From the NCBI GenBank assembly GCA_910586125.1, contig CAJUHP010000009.1:29427-93426 (forward strand): a stretch of DNA of 64,000 nt, written 5' to 3'. The position numbers and the translations under genes were made by a program. This stretch comes from an uncultured Lachnospiraceae bacterium (GTDB lineage: Bacteria; Bacillota; Clostridia; Lachnospirales; Lachnospiraceae). Below the pieces are notes generated by a model. It made no database searches. It had not been told where the DNA came from and was given only the letters and a program-made list of their open reading frames with translations. Positions 1-9,200 of the stretch are shown piece by piece. The first letter of the stretch is position 1. Each line of letters opens with the position of its first letter.

Positions 1-255
1 GCTATTTCTTATACAGAAATCCAATAATACTGATGCTGAAAAGGAGGGAACTTATCTGTTGTCTTCATACAGCGTTAGAGCCCTACTCTTCAGCCAAGTA
101 ATCCTGTCAGAATCCTTGATTCAGATACAGCAGCGTACGCTGTGGGAAGGACATGACTTGTTAAGTGATATTTGTATATGACGAAAACCATGGTATGAGC
201 TGTTAGAAAAACAGAAATATATAGAATGGCAAAACAGACAGAGGAGGATTCGTAA
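1..255. other. Region without a confident gene; possible decayed upstream ORF
   Basis: No convincing gene is visible. One forward frame is open from base 2 to a stop at 179-181, and the same frame is then open again up to a TGA at 257-259, which overlaps the ATG of the next gene as ATGA. That could be the broken tail of a small upstream gene sharing an operon with the next one, but the predicted peptide has no recognisable motif. An AAGGAGG at 41-47 has no ATG at a usable distance. Confidence 0.25.
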
Positions 256-611
256 ATGAAAAAGAAAAAATATGGATTTATTCTACTGGCTATCGTTTTT
301 TTTCTGCTGCATCTTTTTTTGTAACCGAGTGGATAAAAGAACAAAGAATCCTAAATCAGCCGATTAATATGTTGCCGTATTTAATTATGGTTGATGATAT
401 CTTATATCAATATACCTATGATCTACCGGAGGAGCCGGAAGAGCCGGAGGATGGAACCATGAAAGAAATTGTATTGGGCAAGAAACCGTATAAACATGAA
501 CAGGCTAACTTTGGAGACGTGGGTATGAAATACTGGCGTGTGGAGGATTACATCGTAGTAAAATCAACATACAGCGGGGTTATGATGCAGTTTGAAGAAA
601 TCTGGTATTAA
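256..611 (+). pseudogene. Small membrane-anchored or secreted protein, frameshifted at a run of eight T
   Basis: An ATG at 256 follows a good ribosome binding site (GAGGAGG). It opens with MKKKKYGF and a hydrophobic stretch, but the frame ends at a TAA at 322-324. One base over, the frame continues without interruption through the hydrophobic segment into TEWIKEQRIL, the acidic PEEPEEPEDG stretch and a terminal EEIWY at 611. The two frames meet at eight consecutive T (296-303). Nine T would give one protein of 118 aa with an N-terminal signal anchor and a short acidic extracytoplasmic domain. This may be a real mutation, a slippage-controlled on/off switch or a sequencing error in the homopolymer. 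The family is not recognised. Confidence 0.6.
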
Positions 612-773
612 ACTTCATTGCTGTTGTACCTCTGTGCTGGAAGAGCGGCATATTTTCCAAATATCTCATTTTCTATCCAAAGATGAATGTTATAGAAATT
701 AAAAATTTTTAGGAGCAAAAGATCCGTCAGGGAGATGAGGTAACAGGGAATCGGATGGAAACAATAACAGAGT

Positions 774-815
774 AAAAGACTGCTGCATGATACGATACCA
801 TGCAGCAGTCTTTTT
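774..815. terminator. Bidirectional intrinsic terminator
   Basis: A perfect 12-bp stem (GACTGCTGCATG at 778-789 with its complement at 799-810) is flanked by AAAA on the left and TTTTT on the right, so it has a U-tract on both strands. It sits between the rightward small gene ending at 611 and the leftward penicillin-binding protein gene ending at 837, and can serve both. Confidence 0.85.
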
Positions 816-836
816 ACATTGCACAATAAATTTGAA

Positions 837-3581
837 TCATTCCTCCTGCCCGTCGTCCTCCGGATTATCCTCCTGCTGCTCTTCCGGATTTTCTTCCCAT
901 TCATCCGAATCTCCCTCGCCTTCCGGCTCCGGGACATAATAGCTGTTCGCCCACCAGAGATCCGAGCCTTCCGGATAGTAGCCGCCGGAGTGGATATAGC
1001 ACACATTGTTTTCCAGAAAATCCTGCGGCAGTCCAAACGGGGAATCCGCTGTGACCTGCATGGTGGGAAGAATGCGGAATATCCGGTCAAAACGCTGCTC
1101 CATGGGGCAGTCTTCTCCGGCTAACTGGCCGCTTTCGTTGCAGATCGTTACGACTACATGGCAGTTGCAGGATTCGGTGGGAACTGTGCCGGGGGCGAAG
1201 TATTCGGTTGTCACCTGAGAGCCCTCCGGATCTCTGTCGCAGACGCCGTCGATGGCCAGCCGCCCGGACAGACTGCAGATTCGTGCCTCCACAATCGAAT
1301 TGGGCATAGGGTTCCCAATATTTTCTTTGCCCTCATTGATTCTCTGCATCACTTCCCGCCACATGCGGCGGTGGAAGCTGCCGGTACTCAGATCCCCCAT
1401 ACTGATGTTGTTGTCATAACCGCACCAGATCGTGGCGGTGTAATAGGGAGTAAAGCCGGTGAACCAGACATCTTTTGTGGCTGTGGTCGTTCCGCTTTTT
1501 CCCGCCACGTACATATCGTCAAAATTCATGTCCAGACCACTGGAGGAGACGTTCTTCTCGCCGTTTTCCCCGCGGTAATACTGGCGGTGAATATAGGTCT
1601 CGTCCCGCATAGCGTCGGCTAAAAGCCAGGCGGTCGTCTCTTTGACAACCCGGTGCGTCTCCGGGGTATTTTCCAGGAGAACCCGGCCGTTGTTGTCCAG
1701 AATTCGGGTGTAGAAGATCGGCTCTGTGTAGACGCCGCCGTTGGCGATGGAGGCATAAGCCGCCGTCAGTTCCAGATTGGTGACGCCGTTGTATATGCCG
1801 CCCAGGGCCAGAGTCAGGCCCGTGTCGTTTTCGTCGTCCATGGTGGTAAAGCCGAAATTCTTTAGATACTGCATACCTAGTTCCGGCGTTACCGTTTCCA
1901 TCAGGCAGCGGGTCGCCAGAATATTTGACGAATAGATAATAGCTTCGCGAATGGAACCGTAGCCGCCGTAATAGGAACCGTTTCGATTATCCCACCAGTT
2001 GGTGATCGGCTGTCCAAAATAGCTGTAGGGTTCGTCGTAATACGTGGTGGCCAGCGTGCTGCCGCAGGCGTCCAGAGCGGGCGCAAAGGCGGCCAGAACC
2101 TTGAAGGTGGAGCCGGGCTGTCTGGTCGTGCGGGTAGCGCGGTTTAGGCTGAGGCTGGCAGTTTTGGGGCCGCGGCCTCCGATGATGGCGGCGACATGGC
2201 CGGAGCGCTGTTCCATAACGACCATGGAAGTCTGCGGCTGCAATGTGATATCCAGATTGTCGCCCCAGATGGTGTCTCCCTCCTCGCCGGTCTCCAGCAC
2301 GTAGGCTTTAAATTCCTCGATACAGGCTCGGATATCTTCCTCATTGCTGAAGACAAGCTGGAATGTCGTATTGTTTTTGACGTTGTGATAGTATTGGCGG
2401 ATATGACCCTCACTGTAATTAGTGGTGGTTCCGTCCGCATGGGTGATGGTCAGTTGGTAGGTAAAGCTCAGCGCGTCCAGATACTCGTCCTTGGTGTTCT
2501 TGTAGTTCTCCGGGTTGTTGATCACCTCGTCCACGATCGCCTGCACTTTTGGGTCCTGGGTGGATATGATCTTCAGCCCGCCGCTGTAGAGCCGGTTGCG
2601 GGCCTGCGCCTCGCTGTAGCCCAGCTTGGTCTGCAGATCAGACAGTACCTGGCGGATCAATTCGTCAACAAAGTAGGAGTAGGGAGAGCTGGATTCCAGG
2701 ACAGAAGTATTTACGTTTTGAATCCGCTCGTAAACGTTGTCCTCCAGAGCCTCGTCCCACTCCTCCTGACTGATCTTTCCCTGTTCATACATATATTGGA
2801 GAACGAGAGCGCGGCGCTCGGCATTTTTTTCCGGATGCGTGATGGGATTGAGGCTGTAGGGGCTCTGCGTGATCGCGGCGATGGTGGCGCACTCGGACAG
2901 ATTTAAATCCGATACGTCCTTGCCGAAATAGCGCATACTGGCAGCCTGGACTCCCAGAGTATTGCTGCCCAGATTGATGGTGTTCAGATAGTACTCCAGG
3001 ATCATCTGCTTGCTTAAGTTCTTTTCAAGCTCAAGCGCCAGGTATTGTTCCTGCAGCTTTCGGGTGATCCGGTCTCCCAGATTGTCCTCGGAACCGCCGT
3101 CAAACACATTGTTTTTGATCAACTGCTGCGTGATGGTGCTGGCGCCCTGGTCAAAGCTGCCGCTCTGCAGCCCGAGCGTGCCGGCCCGGATGATGCCCTT
3201 GATATCGATGCCCTGATGCATCCAAAACCGCGCGTCCTCGATGGCGACGAAAGCGTCGATCAGATCTTGTGGAAAATCTGAGTAGCTGCGCAGTTCCCGG
3301 TTGGAACCGGCCTGCACCAGAGTCTGGATCAGATTGCCCTCCCGGTCGTAGATGTTGGTGGCAAAGCCCTCCGGCGATACGTTGATATCTTGAATGTCCG
3401 GCGCGCTGTCGATGATGCTCTGATAAGCACCCAGCCCGGCGCTGACGCCGATGGAACCAATGAGAACAGCGGCGATCAGACACATGGCTAACAGAGACAC
3501 GCCCGCTTTGGTGCGCAATTTTCTTGAAGTGGAGTTGGTTTCCCTTAACCGCTCCGCTGTCCCGCGTTTGCTGTAATTCAT
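837..3581 (-). CDS. Class A (bifunctional) penicillin-binding protein
   Basis: This is a 914-aa peptidoglycan glycosyltransferase/transpeptidase that polymerises lipid II and cross-links peptides outside the membrane. Visible in order are a short cytoplasmic tail, one membrane anchor (LLAMCLIAAVLIG), the GT51 domain with EDARFWMHQG and GASTITQQL, and the transpeptidase domain with the three active-site motifs STFK, SSN and KSGT. The C-terminus is very acidic (PEPEGEGDSDEWEENPEE), a tail type seen in Firmicute PBP1A proteins. The reading frame extends to 3626, but AAGGAGG stands seven bases before the ATG at 3581, and a TATAAT box overlaps the upstream ATG, so 3581 is chosen. It is a single-gene unit. 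Confidence 0.93.
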   Translation of the reverse strand: MNYSKRGTAERLRETNSTSRKLRTKAGVSLLAMCLIAAVLIGSIGVSAGLGAYQSIIDSAPDIQDINVSPEGFATNIYDREGNLIQTLVQAGSNRELRSYSDFPQDLIDAFVAIEDARFWMHQGIDIKGIIRAGTLGLQSGSFDQGASTITQQLIKNNVFDGGSEDNLGDRITRKLQEQYLALELEKNLSKQMILEYYLNTINLGSNTLGVQAASMRYFGKDVSDLNLSECATIAAITQSPYSLNPITHPEKNAERRALVLQYMYEQGKISQEEWDEALEDNVYERIQNVNTSVLESSSPYSYFVDELIRQVLSDLQTKLGYSEAQARNRLYSGGLKIISTQDPKVQAIVDEVINNPENYKNTKDEYLDALSFTYQLTITHADGTTTNYSEGHIRQYYHNVKNNTTFQLVFSNEEDIRACIEEFKAYVLETGEEGDTIWGDNLDITLQPQTSMVVMEQRSGHVAAIIGGRGPKTASLSLNRATRTTRQPGSTFKVLAAFAPALDACGSTLATTYYDEPYSYFGQPITNWWDNRNGSYYGGYGSIREAIIYSSNILATRCLMETVTPELGMQYLKNFGFTTMDDENDTGLTLALGGIYNGVTNLELTAAYASIANGGVYTEPIFYTRILDNNGRVLLENTPETHRVVKETTAWLLADAMRDETYIHRQYYRGENGEKNVSSSGLDMNFDDMYVAGKSGTTTATKDVWFTGFTPYYTATIWCGYDNNISMGDLSTGSFHRRMWREVMQRINEGKENIGNPMPNSIVEARICSLSGRLAIDGVCDRDPEGSQVTTEYFAPGTVPTESCNCHVVVTICNESGQLAGEDCPMEQRFDRIFRILPTMQVTADSPFGLPQDFLENNVCYIHSGGYYPEGSDLWWANSYYVPEPEGEGDSDEWEENPEEQQEDNPEDDGQEE

Positions 3582-3624
3582 GAATGCCTCCTTGGGAATG
3601 GATAGGGATTTTGGCGTTTCTATC

Positions 3625-3633
3625 ATTATATCA
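3625..3633 (-). promoter_or_regulatory. Promoter of the penicillin-binding protein gene (extended -10)
   Basis: On the minus strand the sequence reads TGATATAAT, an extended -10 box, with only a poor -35. The predicted transcript would begin near 3618, about 37 bases ahead of the chosen ATG at 3581 and downstream of the longer ORF's first ATG, which supports the shorter start. Confidence 0.6.
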
Positions 3634-3860
3634 AAGATTGCCGCATAAATAAAGAAAGAAATGCTATTTGTATGTTAAAATTCCATGTAGTGTTTTTTAC
3701 GAAAATGTAATAAATATAGAAAAGAGCCGCTTTTTTGTAATATTGTGCAGAGAAACGGGAAGAAAAGCAAGGGGGAGAGGGATTTTTTGCGGCAGGATGT
3801 TCTTTCGCGTCAGAGTACGGCGCGCTATACTGAAGGCAGACAAAGAGGGAGGAGCGTTAT

Positions 3861-4139
3861 ATGCGGATCAATACGTTGGAAGGAATAAAGGAAGTGATAG
3901 ACGATGCCGGTATTCCCATGGTTCTGCGGTATTATCTGGTTCAGGATGACGGAGAAAAAGAGCCGGCATACGGGGTGGGAATCGTGAAATATGCCCAGGA
4001 CGGGACGGAGGAACGGGAGTGGATTCCGGGAATCTCCCATTCTAAGGAACAGACAAAACGGCTGCTGGAACAGATGATGGAAGGCGTGGTGACGCCGTCC
4101 GGGGCTGTGGCCATTGTGGATGACTGGGAAGGGGCATAA
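3861..4139 (+). CDS. DUF6514 family protein
   Basis: This is a 92-aa soluble protein with no signal peptide or membrane segment. It resembles the small DUF6514 proteins of Clostridia: an N-terminal beta-rich half (LRYYLVQDD, YGVGIVKY) followed by a helix (SKEQTKRLLEQMM) and a closing strand ending in VDDWEG. The function of the family is unknown. The ribosome binding site GGGAGGAG lies well placed before the ATG. It appears to be transcribed alone, between divergent and parallel neighbours, and a TATACT about 30 bases upstream may be its -10 box, though no good -35 accompanies it. Confidence 0.7.
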   Translation: MRINTLEGIKEVIDDAGIPMVLRYYLVQDDGEKEPAYGVGIVKYAQDGTEEREWIPGISHSKEQTKRLLEQMMEGVVTPSGAVAIVDDWEGA

Positions 4140-4160
4140 TACAAAGGAGACGCTTTTTTC

Positions 4161-4189
4161 TTGCCAGGCTCTTTCGACTGTGATACACT
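4161..4189 (+). promoter_or_regulatory. Promoter upstream of yigZ
   Basis: TTGCCA at 4161-4166 and TACACT at 4184-4189 are separated by exactly 17 bases. The predicted start near 4196 gives a leader of about 40 bases to the yigZ ATG. Confidence 0.6.
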
Positions 4190-4237
4190 AACAGATAGAA
4201 GCTGCAGGGCAGCGGCAGGAAAGGAAGCGAAAAGAGA

Positions 4238-4912
4238 ATGGAACGAGAGCCGGAAAAGATCAAAGAATATAAAACCATATATACAGGCGGAAGGGGAGAG
4301 ATTATCGAAAAAAAATCCCGTTTTATCGCCACGATTCGCCCGGTTTTATCGGAGGAAGAGGCGGTTCTTTTTATTGAAGAGATGAAAAAAAAGTACTGGG
4401 ACGCCAGACATAACTGTTCCGCCTTTGTCATCGGTGCGAGAGGGGAACTTACAAGGTGCAGCGATGACGGGGAGCCATGCAAAACAGCAGGCTTTCCTAT
4501 GCTGGATGTGCTGATGGGAGAAAATCTGCGCAATGTCTGCGCGGTCGTGACCCGTTATTTCGGCGGGACGCTTCTTGGAACCGGCGGACTGGTGCGGGCC
4601 TACCAGGCCGCGGTCCGGGAAGGACTTTCTCACTGTGTGGTCATCGAGAAAAAGCTGGCGTCTCAGATGCGGCTTTCCTGCAGTTATAACGATGCAGGAA
4701 AGCTGCAGAACCTGATTGCCAGGCAGCAGATCGCTCTGCAGGACAGCGCATATACGGATCATGTGGAGATGACCGTTTTACTTCCGGTGGATGAGCGGGC
4801 CGGCTTTGAAAAGAAAGTGGTTGAGGCTACGGCAGGCCGCACCGCGATGGAACAGATGGGTGCAACCTACTTTGCCTGGGCCGAGGACGAGATTGTATTG
4901 TTTGAGGAATAA
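4238..4912 (+). CDS. yigZ: YigZ/IMPACT family protein
   Basis: This 224-aa protein matches the YigZ (IMPACT, UPF0029) family in length and motifs. The conserved N-terminal domain shows KKSRFIA, ARHNC, SDDGEPCKTAGFPML and RYFGGTLLGTGGLVRAY, and a smaller C-terminal alpha-beta domain follows. The eukaryotic relative IMPACT regulates Gcn2; the bacterial role is not settled, and a link to translation is only suggested by fold. It has its own promoter and converges on argH: its stop codon and the argH stop codon are two bases apart, with no room for a terminator between them, so the transcripts probably overlap. Confidence 0.9.
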   Translation: MEREPEKIKEYKTIYTGGRGEIIEKKSRFIATIRPVLSEEEAVLFIEEMKKKYWDARHNCSAFVIGARGELTRCSDDGEPCKTAGFPMLDVLMGENLRNVCAVVTRYFGGTLLGTGGLVRAYQAAVREGLSHCVVIEKKLASQMRLSCSYNDAGKLQNLIARQQIALQDSAYTDHVEMTVLLPVDERAGFEKKVVEATAGRTAMEQMGATYFAWAEDEIVLFEE

Positions 4913-4914
4913 AA

Positions 4915-6282
4915 TTAAAGCAAGGTCCGGTATTCCTCCATCACCGCCCGCATCGCGTCCGGTCCCGGCGCGCCGAGCGTCGTCCGTTTTTCCACACAGT
5001 TTTTCAGGGAAATTGCCTCGTAGATGGTTTCGTCAAACACCGGGCTGACGGCCTGGTATTCTTCGAGGGACAGCTCGTCCAAGGAGACGCCCTTTTTTAG
5101 ACAATACAGTACCAGTTGTCCGACGATCCCGTGGGCGTCGCGGAAGGGAACGCCCCGCCCCACCAGATAGTCGGCGGCGTCGGTGGCGTTGGCAAAGCCT
5201 CTGGCGGCGCTGCGCTCCATCACATCCGTGTGGAAGGTGGTGGTAGCCAGCATTCCGGTAAACAAACGAATGCAGTCCTTTGCCGTATCCATGGCGTCAA
5301 ACGCCGTCTCCTTGTCTTCCTGCATATCTTTGTTGTAAGCCAGCGGCAGTCCCTTCATGACCGTCAAAAGACTCATCAGAGCGCCGTAGACGCGCCCGGT
5401 TTTGCCGCGGACCAGTTCTGCGATATCCGGGTTTTTTTTCTGCGGCATAATGCTGGAACCGGTGCTGAAGGTATCGTCCAATTCAATAAAACCATATTCG
5501 TTGGAGTTCCAGAGAATAAATTCCTCGCAGAAACGGCTCAGATGCATCATAATCAGGGACAGGGCGCTGAGAAATTCCGCCAGATAATCCCGGTCGGCCA
5601 CCGAGTCCATGGAATTGCGGGTGGGGCCGGCAAAGTCGAGAAGAGAGGCGGTCAGCTCGCGGTCCAGGGGATAGGTGGTCCCGGCGAGAGCGCCGGCTCC
5701 TAACGGACAGTAGTTCATGCGCTTGTGGCAGTCGAACAGACGGCTGCGGTCTCTGGAAAACATCTCAAAATAAGCGCCCAGATGGTGGGCCAGCGTGACG
5801 GGCTGGGCTTTCTGCAGGTGGGTAAAGCCGGGCATATACGTTTCCACATGCTCCTCCATCACCTGGAGAATGACGGTCAGCAGTTCCTTTAAAAGCCGAT
5901 CCGTCGTTTGGATCTGCTCTCTGGTATACAGGCGCATATCCAGCGCAACCTGATCGTTGCGGCTGCGGCCAGTATGCAGTTTCTTGCCGGTATCGCCGAT
6001 GCGCTGGATCAAAACGGATTCTACAAAGCTGTGAATGTCCTCGCAGCTCTCGTCAAATGCAAGCGTTCCCTGTTTCAGATCCCGAAGAATTCCCTCCAGC
6101 CCATCGGCAATCTGTTTTCCCTCGTCCTCGGTCAGAATATTCTGACGGGCCAGCATAGCCGTATGGGCGATACTGCCGCGGATGTCCTGTTCATACAGCC
6201 TTCTGTCAAAGGCAAGAGAAGCGTTGAAAGCGTTCACTGCCTCATCGGTTTCTTTGGTAAAGCGTCCGCCCCATAATTTCAT
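4915..6282 (-). CDS. argH: Argininosuccinate lyase
   Basis: The 455-aa protein is a full-length ArgH, which splits argininosuccinate into arginine and fumarate in the last step of arginine synthesis. It opens with the family start MKLWGGRFTKETD and contains HTGRSRNDQVA and the mobile catalytic loop signature GSSIMPQKKNPD. Its ATG overlaps the stop codon of the upstream membrane-protein gene as ATGA, and its ribosome binding site (AGGAGGA) lies inside that gene. It is therefore the last gene of the glycosylation operon, an unusual companion; no other arginine gene is in the window. Confidence 0.96.
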   Translation of the reverse strand: MKLWGGRFTKETDEAVNAFNASLAFDRRLYEQDIRGSIAHTAMLARQNILTEDEGKQIADGLEGILRDLKQGTLAFDESCEDIHSFVESVLIQRIGDTGKKLHTGRSRNDQVALDMRLYTREQIQTTDRLLKELLTVILQVMEEHVETYMPGFTHLQKAQPVTLAHHLGAYFEMFSRDRSRLFDCHKRMNYCPLGAGALAGTTYPLDRELTASLLDFAGPTRNSMDSVADRDYLAEFLSALSLIMMHLSRFCEEFILWNSNEYGFIELDDTFSTGSSIMPQKKNPDIAELVRGKTGRVYGALMSLLTVMKGLPLAYNKDMQEDKETAFDAMDTAKDCIRLFTGMLATTTFHTDVMERSAARGFANATDAADYLVGRGVPFRDAHGIVGQLVLYCLKKGVSLDELSLEEYQAVSPVFDETIYEAISLKNCVEKRTTLGAPGPDAMRAVMEEYRTLL

Positions 6283-9200
6283 TCTTCCGTTCCTCCTAAA
6301 TCGCGAATTATCTGGTCAAAAGCTATCTGTCTCAAATCGTCGCCGTCCGCGGCCGCCTGCTCATGTCTGGCGGCCGCCTGTTCGTGACGGCTGGCCGCCC
6401 GCTCATGTCTGGCCGCCGCCTTCTCATGCCGGTCGGCCGCCTGTTCATGCCTGGCGGCCGCCTGCTCGTGGCGGCTGGCTGCCTGCTCATGTTCTGCCGC
6501 CCCCATCTTGTTTGGGGCGGAGGCCTTTGCCTGCCGGTCTCTGGAGCCTGCCTGCCCCGGGACAGGCTCGCGCCGTTTGGCCGCCTGCCGGTATTGTGCG
6601 ATTGCCGCTTCCCTGAGAGCACGCCGGTATTCCGGCGTCTGCGGCTTCTGCGCGGCTCTCGGTGTCAGGCCGGGCACGGGCGAAATGGTTGGTTCGGCAC
6701 TCTTAGGCATCGTCCGCCCATGCCGGTTGATTGGTCCGGAAGACTCTTTTGGTTGTGCCGCCTCCTTCTTCGTGTCATGCTTTGGACTGAAATCCGATTG
6801 CTGCGCGGCGCCATCCGGTGTCAGACGGTTATCTTTTGCAGCGGCCGGCTCCGGAGGGAGCTCTATGACCGGCGTGGGCGCCGGTTTTTGTTCCGCAGCC
6901 GGCTTGGAAGGGGGCTGTGGCCAGAGAGTTTCCTCCTTGGCCCGATCTTCCTCCTGGTCTATGTCCGGCCGAGGGTTTTCCTCTTGGGAGTCCGGTAATG
7001 GCGTCGGGGCGTCATCCGTCTGAATCCGATCAGTCAGACCGCCTCTGGTTGCTTCGGAAAGCCGGTTTTTGGCCCGTGCGGCGGAGGAGGAATCTTCCTC
7101 CCGGCTCTCATTTTGGGCAGAAGCCGGGATTTCCCCGCCGGACGGAGCGCCGTCCTTTTTGGGAAAGCGAAGCCGGCGCTGTTCGTCCAGGGAGAGCTGG
7201 TTCTTTTTTCGCCATTTCCGAACCCAGATCAAGATCAGAAGAAGAAGGATAGCCAAGCTGACGCCGGATAGAATGGCGCCCGCTTTGAATCCGACAGGCA
7301 TATAGTTCATGACAATGGTATGCTCTCCCGCGGTCAGAGCGACGCTCAAAAACGCGTCGGCATAGGGGGAGGTCTCGGCGGTCTGCCCGTCAACGAACAC
7401 CTGCCAGCCTTCCTCATAGGGGATGGAGGTAAAGAGAATCCCATCGTTTTGTACGGTGATATGACTGCGGATCTGCGTGTCCGTGTACGAATCCACGACC
7501 AGAGGTTCCTCGTTCAGCTCCGCAACAGCCGCGATAAATTCTTCCTGCAGCAGCCGGTAAATATTCAGGCTGACCGTCTTTTGATCGTTGCCGCTCAGAG
7601 TGACCTCCTCGTCCCTTCTCATGTAACCCAAATCCAGAATGAAATCCCGGTCCACATTGTTGTAGGTGGTGGAACCGTCGTCCGAGACGGCCGTAACGTT
7701 CTTGACGGAGAAATCGGTTAGAACGCCGTAATAATACCCGTCCTGGGGCGCGGTAAACGTATAGCTGGTGCTGCTGCCGGTATCCACCATGGTAAAGATC
7801 TCGCTCCTTGAAGTGGTGGAGGAGACAAAGGAATTCTGGACCTGTATGGGGTTGGTGTCCAGATGATTCCAGTTTTCGGCCGACGCGGGAATCATAAAGC
7901 CCAACGGCAGCACATGCTCGTTGCGGTACAGAGAGAAATCTCCGTCCGTGGCGACAAAGGAGGTCAGAGGCGTCTGCGCGTCCGGCTTTTCTGCCAGCGT
8001 GTATTTTACGGACAGAAGAGCGGAGACAAAAGGAGTGGCGCCGGTAAAGCTGTAGGCGTTGGTACTTCCCTCCATGCCCAGATGCCGGTAGATCGTTGTG
8101 ATGGCGGAGTTGGTGGTGGAGGAGAAGATGGAGGCCGAGCGGTATCCGGCCCAGGCGCCGTCGTTTTTCGTCTTCTTCACAGCCTTTTCCATCCGAAAGA
8201 ACCCGGTTTCCTGTTCCTCAGCTATGGCGGCGAGCCGTCCGAATTCCGGCGTTCCGCGCAGGTAGGCGGTGCGCCCGGTGGTTGTGATGCTGGTAATGCC
8301 CATGTTCAGGCCCATTTCGAGAAAAACCAGACCCATAGCAACGAAGATCACGTTTACGGCCGGAACACGGCGGCGCTTGTGCAAATAGAGAAGCAGACCA
8401 TAAAATCCCACGAGAACAATATTGATGTAGAAGGCATAGAAGCGGAATTCCTCCGCGTCCACCACTTTTTCACACAGGAAGATAAAAGCCACGGCGCCCC
8501 ACAGACTGCCCACAATCTGGTTGACCGAAGCGGTTCTCAGATTCTTGAGCGCTTCAAAGCACATGGTCAGCAAAAGGATCGTGTAGAGAAAGGACTGCCG
8601 GCAGGGCAGGCTGTTGGGATAATGAAAACCGTGCCAGATAAAATTGGGAATATTCCAGGCAAAGCTCACCAGAAGAAACAGCAGCAGGCTGCATTTGACG
8701 ATCTTTTCCTTATAGGAGATATTCCGGTTCATGATATACAGAGGCATCAGCACAAAAACAGCGGCGCAACTGTAAAGATTGGGCCAGTGATCGAGGCCGA
8801 TCTCCGTCTCGACGCCGGCCATATGCCTGGCCAGCATGTCGATCATAGGAAAATAGGAGTTCAGTTTGTCCGGAAAGTTGATGTTGGAGGACGCGGTAGT
8901 CTTTAGAGCCAGCATGACCGGGATCAAAAGAACGGCCGCAAGACCGCCGGCTAAAAGAGAGTAGCCGGCAAACCGCAGGCACTTGGCGGCGTAGTCTTTC
9001 CAGGAGATTTTTCTGTCTTCGCCCTCCTGCGGGGAGCGCCGGGACGGATGCAGGATCAGAAGGCACAAAAAATACAGGACCAAAAACATACACAGCATAA
9101 TGGAGATGTAATAATTGGTCAGGATGGAGAGAGCCAGGGTAATGCAGTACATAAGCCCCTTATTTTCCTCCACCAGAAGTTCCAGACCCAAAAGCACCAG

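Noticed and set aside
90..344. Leftward 84-codon ORF across the start of the frameshifted gene
   Set aside because: It has no ribosome binding site and lies antisense to a region with a good rightward start and signal-anchor coding pattern.
2196..2906. Long rightward ORF of 236 codons under the penicillin-binding protein gene
   Set aside because: It is an antisense shadow in GC-rich DNA; the opposite strand has a complete family match.
6348..6494. Regular 21-bp repeats that look like a CRISPR or VNTR array at first sight
   Set aside because: The units are contiguous without spacers, are in frame and code heptads of the YfhO-like protein.
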